Of a stretch of DNA of 64,000 bases, positions 55,896 through 64,000 are shown in pieces. Under the pieces are notes generated by a model, which made no database searches, had not been told where the DNA came from, and saw nothing but the letters and a program-made list of their open reading frames with translations. Numbering within the stretch: position 1 is the stretch's first letter; the number at the start of each line of letters is the position of its first letter. The stretch is from contig JANTQA010000012.1 of NCBI GenBank assembly GCA_027625915.1, forward strand, positions 10,936,501 through 11,000,500, given 5' to 3'. The stretch is from Anaeramoeba flamelloides (lineage: Eukaryota; Metamonada; Anaeramoebidae). Position numbers and translations under genes: made by a program.

Positions 55896-56757
55896 AATGG
55901 AAATTACAATTGCTATTCAAGGCTAAGAGATTTTTGTTCTGACAAATAAAGAGATCAAATCTTGGAATTTTTATTTTGCTTATTTGGATGGTAATGCTGA
56001 ATTTTGTTTTATTGAATACGATGGATTAAAAGACAAGTTGGAAAATCAATTGTTTTATTCTGTTAACTTTTAAGGCTCAAGACACTACTCTGCATTTACT
56101 TCATACTCATGGGATGGGTTTCACAAATAATGATAATTTGGAAATGGGATTCTTTTAGAAATTAAAAAAGATAAATATCAAAAAAAAAATTCACAGAATA
56201 CTGTTAAATTCATATTTATTCAATAAAAGTTTTAATTCAATTTCTATTTTTGTAATAAAATAACTCAACTTTTAAAAAAATTCAAGAGAACGAATCTTTT
56301 TCAAGTCAAACCAATTTTACAAAACTCCTTCACGTTTGAAACAATAGAATACTTTATTCAAAGCTTGTGTAAAAAAATTTGTAAAATGGAAAATGTAGCA
56401 AAAATTTTCAGATATTTCTATGATTTTATCGGTATCAATGAAAAAATTCAAAGAAATTAGTATAACGATTCAGAGGGATTTTGATGGCTGAAAATTTTAA
56501 GTTTGTCAAAAACAAAAAATCAATTGTTTTCTTGTTTTATATCCCCTTCAAGATGGGAATTTTTCAAAATTAATTTTTAATATAAAAAAGAACACACATC
56601 ATTCTAAAGACCCCTTTAATTGTGACTATCGAATGTACCAGAGTAGTTTTAGAGATCTAAGAATTTTTTTTTTTAATATTGAAGTTTTTCTTTTTCTTTT
56701 ATGGACTTTTAAAGATTTATTTTTTTTAGGTTGTATTGATTAAAAAAGGGAATATCA

Positions 56758-56788
<31 letters not shown>

Positions 56789-57631
56789 TTTTTCAATGTT
56801 TAAGGACTACATTTTCACTCTAGGGTGGGGTGGGGGTGTTGTGTTATTGTGCTATTTCACATTTACTTCTTTAAAAGTATTTTTATTTTGAAGGAATTTG
56901 ACAAAAAAATTACTAGTTTCAAAGTTAAAATCAACACAAACAAAAAAAAAGAATTTTCAATTAGATTTTTAAAGAAAAATTTAAAAAAAAAAATGACTAA
57001 TAGGGATTTTCAAATACAAATTCAAATTTGAAGATATATCATCTCTGTAAAAATAACTGTTAAAACTATTAAGAACAGCTTGGGAAATTGTTTTACGTTT
57101 ATGGATTTGAAATGGAAATTATGAAATTGTAAAATCAAATTTTGTTAGTGAAAAGTAAAATTGTGTAAAATTTAACATTTTTTTAGTTGAAAGAAATTCT
57201 CAGTGATGAATTTTAACTGGGATTTTGGAACTCTTTCAAGAGTGGTTTACTCAATAATTATACTATTTGCTCCCTAGAAATTCCTTCTTAGGAATGATAT
57301 TTTAAATTCCTCTGGTTTTCCATTCGATTTTTTTGGATTAGAAAATCAATAGATTTTTGAAACAAAAACAGAAAGTTGAGAAAAAAAGAAATTGGTTTAC
57401 CAGATTTTACAAATATTGAGTTGAATCAAAATCTTTACTGAATTATTTTGAATTCTGTATAATCTAGGTACTTAATGGTACTTGGCAATTTTTGACAATA
57501 CTTATCCCAACCTAGAATTTTTATTTAGATATTTTTGTAAATAGTTCCAAATTTTATTATTTTCCACTCGGAAAATAACGAAAGAGAAGATTCTTTTTCA
57601 TATAATTATCATTTTTTTAATATACAATGGA
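55896..57631. other. Intergenic; G-rich patch, TA run, no gene
   Basis: TA repeats at about 56756-56780 are followed by a T run and then GGGTGGGGTGGGGGTG at 56823-56838. The end of this stretch (57430-57500) has a TTGAATTCTG and ACTTAATGGTACTTG pairing of motifs like the hairpin repeat near 40.7 kb. No gene supported. Confidence 0.5.
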
Positions 57632-58180
57632 TATATAAACCCCATTCCAAAAATTTGGAAATACCCAAAATCAAAAATAGGTAAAAAAAAACCCAATTTA
57701 TTATATTTTTCCAAACATAATTTAAAACTTCATTTAAGTTACATATTATTAATATTTTTATAATTTATTCATTTTAATCCTAATATAAGAAAAAAATATA
57801 AAAATCAAAGATAAAACCCAGTGTGTCCAAAATAACGAAACGAGCTGAATAAAAAAACTTATTGGTTAATTTGTTGAAATTTCATCAAAAATTGCTGATC
57901 AATCAATTGTTAAGATAACTATTGTATAATTGTATGTCGTTTTTTAATTAAACGAACCCAACATTAACCTTTCTATAAACTATTAGAAAAAATATTTTTT
58001 TCGAATAAACAAAAAAGATCAACGGTACACAAAAAAGGAAATGAAAACAAAACAAAAAAGACAAAAAATGAAATAGTTTATAAAATCAAAATTATTTCTA
58101 AAGTGGATTTAAAGTATGATATTGTTATTCTTTCAACTGTATAAAACGTGTATAAATTTTTGGAATTTAATTTATATAAA
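57632..58180. repeat. ~550-bp inverted-repeat element, family F copy 2
   Basis: Starts TATATAAACCCCATTCCAAA and ends near GTATAAATTTTTGGAATTTA; the interior matches 35401-35945 in order. It is more decayed at its right end than copy 1. Confidence 0.75.
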
Positions 58181-58189
58181 TAGATAAAA

Positions 58190-59113
58190 AGAATTTGCAA
58201 ACAAAGAGGTACATTTTTTTAGATTTCCTGAAAAATTATCTTTGTTAATAGTGGTATCAGTTAATTTATAGTACTAAATTAAATTAAATATTAATAACGG
58301 TTAAATCAATTAGTCAAGTACTTATTTCAAAATATATTCCATGAAATATTTCCAAAAAATGAAAAAAAAAGCACAGTTTTTTTTTTTTTGAAAAAACAAT
58401 GCAAGACCAATTTCAATAAAAAACTGAAAATATGGAAAGGGTAATTATGATTTTTTAAACAAAAAAAAATAAAGCTATAGTAGGGAAAAAAATACCGGAC
58501 ATGAAAAAAATCCCGGACAAGATTTTTAATTGTGGGTATTAGTAAAATTTTTGTCTAATTTCAATGAAATCCTTATTATAAATAACCAATTTTTTTATGA
58601 GATTAGTAATAAACCTACCTAAAGTCCACCAAAGTAAGGTGTCTCTAGAATACTCGAGTAATTGCTTGATAGCCATATGTTGATCAACTTTTTTTTGAAA
58701 AATAATCCAGTTTTATTGAGGTTTACTAGAGTTTGGAAAATGATAATTTTTCTTCTTGTTTTTTGATTGATTGAATGGTGTTTTGAACAAGTGTGATTTC
58801 ATCAATCATCATTCTAATAAGTGGGGGAGTTATAATTGAAAAAGTTCGATTCTTAAAAAAAAGGAATTTGATTGTAAATAAATGAAATTACACAATAATT
58901 TTACTAATATTCACAATTAAAAATCTTGTCCGGGATTTTTTTCATGTCCGGTATTTTTTTCACTACTCTATATAGTTTTCATTTCTATTGGAAAATTTGC
59001 TGAGATGAAAAAAATTATGAAAACGGTTTTTCCAATCAAAAAGAAAATAACACAGAACCAATTTTCAAACCTAAAAAAATATCAGATAAAATCGAGATCA
59101 GAAATTTTATATA
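58190..59113 (-). repeat. Dispersed repeat, family D copy 3, split by another element
   Basis: The outer parts (about 58190-58475 and 58975-59113) match the reverse complement of 47265-47715, for example AAATATCAGATAAAATCGAG near 59080. The middle is occupied by the element at 58478-58969. Confidence 0.65.
58478..58969. repeat. CCGGACATG inverted-repeat element, well-preserved copy
   Basis: A ~490-bp element with ~60-bp terminal inverted repeats. Each end carries AAAAAAATACCGGACATG then AATCCCGGACAAGATTTTTA, facing inward. TA lies at both edges. No open frame is present, so it is non-autonomous. The near-identical arms imply recent activity. An old copy is at 6094-6610. Confidence 0.85.
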
Positions 59114-62100
59114 TTTTATTAATGTAATACAATACAAGGAACAAATTGAAATATTATCAAGAATCCATAAATGGTAGTTATTTGTTTTGGATTTTTAAAT
59201 AATTTTTTAAAGATTAGGTTTAAAAGATATATTTTAAAATAAATTGTCCCCACTTTATTGGAAATGGTTTATATACTAAAAATTAATATTTATTAAGTTA
59301 ATTGAAATATTATAAATAACTTTTTTTTTTTTAAGATTTTTTTTTTTTATTTTTCCAAAAAAAAAAACATATTTCCTTTTTTTAAACAAGGAACCCATAA
59401 AATTGGTTCTTAGTACATTTTTCTGTGTTTTTTTTTTTATGTAAAAAAAAAAATAAAAATAATAAACGGACACCATAACTCTAACCAATAAAACATTAAC
59501 AATATGGTTAATAACAATATGTTCATCTACCACTGGTTACCCAAACTTCTTCTTCAAATTAAACCTGGGAAATTCAAAATTTTACTGTAGTGTGATTTCA
59601 AAAGGACAAATAATTCTCAGAAAAAAACTAAAAGTAAACAAAGTTACAAAAAAGATAACTTTAACAATAGTATTATCAATAAGTGCAATGATAAAATGTA
59701 AAATAATATCAAGTGTAGTTATTAATAAGTATATTACATATCATCAGTACAATTATAACAATCGTAATGTGATTATCAAAATGATTTAAAAGGGTAATAA
59801 TAGAAATGAAAATAGTAACTAAGTCAACAATAGTAGTAGTAGTAACAATAGTGATATCAACATAAGGCATAATAATAACCAATAACCAGCTTTTCATTTA
59901 AGTTTTCGATTTTTGAGTTTTATTATTTATACTACTTCAAAAATTACAGAGATTCAATTTTGTACTTTTTAATTTTTTTAGCTCTTTATTATCGATTTTC
60001 TGCTAATGTTAACTTCAATAAGTTAAATCCAATCAACTTTCCAGGACTCAAGATTTCTATTCAGTTATGAAAATGATAATATTATTTTTTATCCCTATTT
60101 TAGTTATTTTTCTTCTCCTTTTTTTTTATTTGATGAATTTTCTTTAATTACTCATTTCTCGAAATTAATAAATTAATTAATAAATTCAATCAACTTTTCA
60201 TTTTTTGAAACATAATTTTTTTAAAATAAAATATAAAAAAAATGAAAAATCTTTCTTAATTTACATCTGAAAAAAGGATCTATATGTCCTTAATAAAATT
60301 AAGCACTATTTTTTTCTGATTAATATTTTTCTAAATCTAGCCCAATAACTTAATTCAATTAACCACTAGGATAATTTTTTTTCGAATAAAAACACTCTTA
60401 ACTTTTGATTATCGAAAATATTTTTTGAAATTACTGTGCACTTTTTTATTTTTTTTTTGAAAAATTGAGGCTGAGAAAATTTTGAAATCAAAGAATAAGT
60501 TAATATATTAAATTAGAAGACTTTTCCAGAGAGTTTATCTTATTTAAATAACTTTTTTTTAATTTTACCATTTGAAAATAAAAAAAAAACATTTGAAGAC
60601 CAAATTAGTGCCTTTTGTGAAAATAAAATTCACATAATTTCGAATTTTTTTTAGTAAATGGGTTGAAATAAGATAGTGTATATAAAAATATACATAATTT
60701 CAACTTTGAATTCAATCATTTTGGTGAAAAATGTTTTCAAGAAAAAGTTAAATTGATACTTTATTTATTTTTATTTTTTCATTTAGTTTTTTTAATTTTT
60801 TTAATGGAAGGTATTTGATCGGTTTTCAATTTTTAGTATTTTTTGGGTCATAGGGACATATATTTAAACAAAAAAATTTTTTTTATTGGCAATATTAATA
60901 AAATCCAGAATTTTTTATTAAATACTACTATAAAATAATTCCAGAGTGTTTAATTTCTTAAAAGAATGATGGTTTAATTTATATTTTTCTTATATATCAA
61001 AAGTTATAAAAAGAATTATTTAAATAATTAATTTTACTTCAATAATACTCAAATTTTAATATATTCATTCATCTATAATTACTTATTTTTTTTTATTTCT
61101 ATTAATTTAATGTTGAATTTAATTTTTATTCAAAGTATTTTTTTATTAATTTATCACTTTATAAATTGTAATTTTTATAAAAAACTTTGATATAATTATT
61201 TTTAAATGTTTTTATTAATTTTTTATTTATATTGAGTTTATAAAAATGAAAAAAAAACATAAAAATATATCCTAAAAAGTGCCCAAAAGTTACACTATAA
61301 ACAATAAAAACAATAAAAATTTATGGCTAATACATATATGAAAATATCTCCTTTTTAAAATGTATTCAATGTCTTGTTAGATTGTTTTCTTTTCAAATCG
61401 CATGATATAGGTTTAATAACTTAACTTGTAGATAAAACGAATTCAGAAAATCATTTTCAACTTTTACTCTTTTTATAGGTTGAAAAATGGGAAAATTTGT
61501 GTTAGTATTTAGTTATTTCTACTCTTGGTGGATCCTTAAGGGTGACCGGAAACCAACCTGTTTGTAATGGAAGGAACTTTGATTTATGTGACTATCAAAG
61601 AGTAAAAAAAATCTAAAAGAATTAGTTGTAATTCTTGCCTTAAAATTTACAATCAAATAGCATTGAAAAAAAAAATATTATCATGTTTTATGCATAAGGC
61701 CATATGATAATTGTTCTTAGCTGATCGATCTTTGACTTGGTATCAATTTTCATATTTATTAAAAAAAGGTAATTTTTGTAATTTTAATTTATTTTAGAAA
61801 AAATCCGAATTAATGATATAAGGCTAATAAATTGATGGAAGCTTAATAAAATATGAGTTTTTGGTCAATCAATTGAAATTTTTAATTAGTTTGGTTTTAT
61901 TTGGAGCTTTTAAACTGTTGTTTTTTAGATAATTCAGAAAAAGGAAAATAAATATTTCAATTGATAATCCATAAATAAAATTTTTATCATCAAGGTACCA
62001 AAGAATTAGTCTTTCAACCTTTTCAAAATAAGATTTGAAAAAAAAACAATATTTGTCAAAAATTGACTATTTTTAACCACTATTAAAAACTCATTCAAAG

Positions 62101-62369
62101 TTGAAGACTGATCTACTAATAACCAAATTAACAAACCTTTACACTGGTACAAGATAACCATATTTTAAATAATACTGGTTTGTAAACCTTAAAAAATCAA
62201 AGATCTTAAAAAAATAAAAAATACACGAAACATTTTTCTCCTAATTTATGAGAAGAAAATTAAATTCAAGTACCAATTTTAATTTCATCTCTTTTTTCTC
62301 TTTTGAAAGCCAAATATAATTCATTTTTTCTAATAATTTAACCATTTATTAAAAAATAAATAAACAATA
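59114..62369. other. Long AT-rich intergenic region, no gene
   Basis: No coding region could be supported; the frames at 59276-59533, 59592-59789 and 59709-59897 lack domains. About 59640-59880 is rich in AAT/AGT/ATC trinucleotides. The segment near 61710-61790 (TTCTTAGCTGATCGATCTTT) resembles 46150-46230, suggesting a further weak repeat family. The last 100 bases are the likely 5' region of ARPC1. Confidence 0.45.
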
Positions 62370-63299
62370 ATGGCACAAAAACATCAATTATGTAACTGTA
62401 TTTCAGCACTTGCTTTCAATGCTGACAATACAAGTTTGATCTCATTTTGAATATATTTTCTGTTTGTTGTAAAAGCACCAAACAATATCAAAAAAACAAA
62501 CAATCTTTATTCTTTTTTCTTTTTTTTTTTTTTTTGTTTCTTTGTAATATTTTCTTTTTTATTTTACCTACCTTAGAGCTTGCACTTTCACCAAATAACC
62601 ACGAACTTCATATCTATAATTTTGATGGAAAAGAATGGAAATCTGAAGCTGTTCTTAAAGACGTAAATATTTAAAAAATTTATTGAATTTTTTTTTTTTT
62701 TTTCTTTCTTTATTTTTAGCAAAAAATTTTAAAGATCTTTTAAAAGAAAACAAACATAACCTAAAATCTAATATATTTTTTTTCTCCTTTTTTTTTGGGT
62801 GAATGAACTAATTTTTTTTATTTTTTCCTCTTTTTCTGAATCTACACAAAAAAAAACAATAACTTCTTTTTTTTTTCAAAATAAAACAAAACAAAAACAA
62901 TCTTAAATTGTAATAGCATTACCAAATCATTACTGGCATTGATTGGGCACCAAACACAAATCGAATTGTCACATGCTCACAAGATCGAAATGCATATGTG
63001 TATGAAAACATTGATGGAAAATGGAAACCAACTTTGGTACTTCTTAGAATTAATAGAGCAGCCACCTGTGTCAAATGGAGTCCACAAGAAAACAAATTTG
63101 CAGTTGGAACAGGTGCAAAGCTTGTTTCTATTTGTTATTTTGATGAAGAAGGTGATTGGTGGGTTTCAAAACATATTAAAAAACATAGAAGCTCTGTTAT
63201 TTCCGTTTCTTGGCATCCAAACAATATCTTACTCGCCACAGGATCGACAGATTTTAAATGTAGAATATTTTCCGCTTTTATTAAAGGTGTTGATGATCC
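62370..63299 (+). CDS. ARPC1: Arp2/3 complex subunit ARPC1 (WD40), first three exons
   Basis: Exons are 62370-62433, 62577-62662 and 62917-63299, separated by GT-AG introns of 143 and 254 bp; the last exon ends at a GTAAGA donor at 63300. The joined frame gives the first 177 residues of a protein usually ~370 long. ARPC1 is the seven-bladed WD40 subunit of the Arp2/3 complex, which nucleates branched actin filaments. Matches to known ARPC1 are clear: [85 protein letters not shown]-like [20 protein letters not shown], and [20 protein letters not shown]. It begins [16 protein letters not shown]. No further exon is visible in the remaining 700 bases, so the gene continues outside the window. Confidence 0.95.
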
Positions 63300-63764
63300 G
63301 TAAGAATTTAATTCTTTTTTATCTTTTCTTTTTGAAATTTTTTCTTCCTTTTCGTTTTTCATAATTTTGGAAATGTATTTTATTTTTCAACCTATTTGAT
63401 ATTCCAAAAAGAAAGAAAAGAGTGTTTGAAAAATTCAACTATAATTTTTTTTTTTTTTTTTACATTTTGGCTTTAAAATTATTTGAAAAATAGAACCATT
63501 TTTAAAAAAAAGATATTCTTTACTGAAACCAAAATAACAATTATTATTGGAAATGAAAACCAAATTACAATACAAGAAAAATGTAATCTCTTTTTGAATA
63601 GATACTAAATTTAATGAAATTTTAAATTTGATTCACGGCTTCAAAATAAACAATAAATTGAATTATTCAAGCTATAATACAAATGTGCAAAATCGATTTC
63701 TTCATATTTTAAGTTTTTTTTACAAAATTTGTCATTTTTTCAAAAACTAAAAAACCTTTCTAGT

Positions 63765-64000
63765 GCCCTCAAGAAGTAGGTTTCCTGTCATAAAACTTGA
63801 TATTTCTAAGAAGCAGAAAATTCCATTTAATTAAGGAATAAAAATGTTTTAGGTTTGTTTGTTTTTGTTATTTTCTGAAAATTATTTTTGATTTTTTAAT
63901 TTCTGCTTCTTCCTCAAACATTTTTATTCTTTCATGAAATTGAATTTTTTGCTAATGAGAAATATCAAGTTTTATGACAGGAAACCTACTTATTGAGGGC
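63765..64000. repeat. MITE with ~43-bp terminal inverted repeats inside an ARPC1 intron
   Basis: The left end GCCCTCAAGAAGTAGGTTTC continues CTGTCATAAAACTTGATATT. The right end is its reverse complement with one mismatch seen and reaches the last base of the window, so the flanking target site on that side cannot be read. It has a short A/T-rich interior with no frame. It lies in the intron after exon 3 of ARPC1. Confidence 0.85.

Noticed and set aside
1-64000. CRISPR arrays, rRNA genes or bacterial-type operons
   Set aside because: No regularly spaced identical repeats, rRNA signatures or closely packed same-strand genes were seen; the gene content is eukaryotic nuclear.

Overview
The window is nuclear DNA of an extremely AT-rich, intron-bearing microbial eukaryote. 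The genes are typical eukaryotic housekeeping genes: ribosomal P0, an eIF4A-type helicase, NUP85 and ARPC1. Introns are GT-AG and about 100-300 bp long. TAA, TAG and TGA all end genes, so the code is standard. Proteins carry runs rich in Glu, Asn, Lys and Ser. One protein has two BTB-like halves joined by an acidic linker, a style I associate with Anaeramoeba-like metamonads. That placement is an inference with modest confidence; another AT-rich amoeboid protist is possible.

Genes are sparse, nine in 64 kb. From left to right they are: a leucine-zipper protein (7.5 kb, +); a two-exon coiled-coil protein with a charged repeat tract (16.1-17.5 kb, +); a two-exon eIF4A-like DEAD-box helicase with altered motifs (21.3-22.7 kb, -); three-exon ribosomal protein P0 (26.9-28.3 kb, +); single-exon nucleoporin NUP85 (32.2-34.3 kb, -); a small acidic protein (42.2 kb, +); the tandem BTB-like protein (50.3-51.7 kb, +); a pseudouridine-5'-phosphatase-like HAD hydrolase (55.2-55.9 kb, +); and the first three exons of Arp2/3 subunit ARPC1 (62.4-63.3 kb, +), which runs off the window. 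They are unrelated housekeeping functions (translation, nuclear pore, actin nucleation, nucleotide salvage). There is no operon or pathway cluster.

The space between genes is mostly AT-rich DNA filled with short non-autonomous inverted-repeat elements. By eye I recognise at least ten dispersed repeat families, most with terminal inverted repeats. They include a ~197-bp TA-flanked family with internal TTAAGGCACAAA motifs (six copies), a ~720-bp family with long terminal inverted repeats (four copies, two of them just upstream of genes), two related ~530-550-bp families, and a ~490-bp family of which one copy has landed inside another repeat. There is also a decayed LINE reverse transcriptase (17.65-19.15 kb), a decayed transposase N-terminus (30.8-31.1 kb) and a degenerate tRNA-Ser-like sequence (4.25 kb).

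I did not find a clearly new biological system. The strongest leads are the set of inverted-repeat families, the sequence element shared by both introns of the P0 gene, the altered motif V of the eIF4A-like helicase, and the unassigned coiled-coil protein at 16.1 kb. Repeat boundaries and family membership were judged by eye and are approximate.
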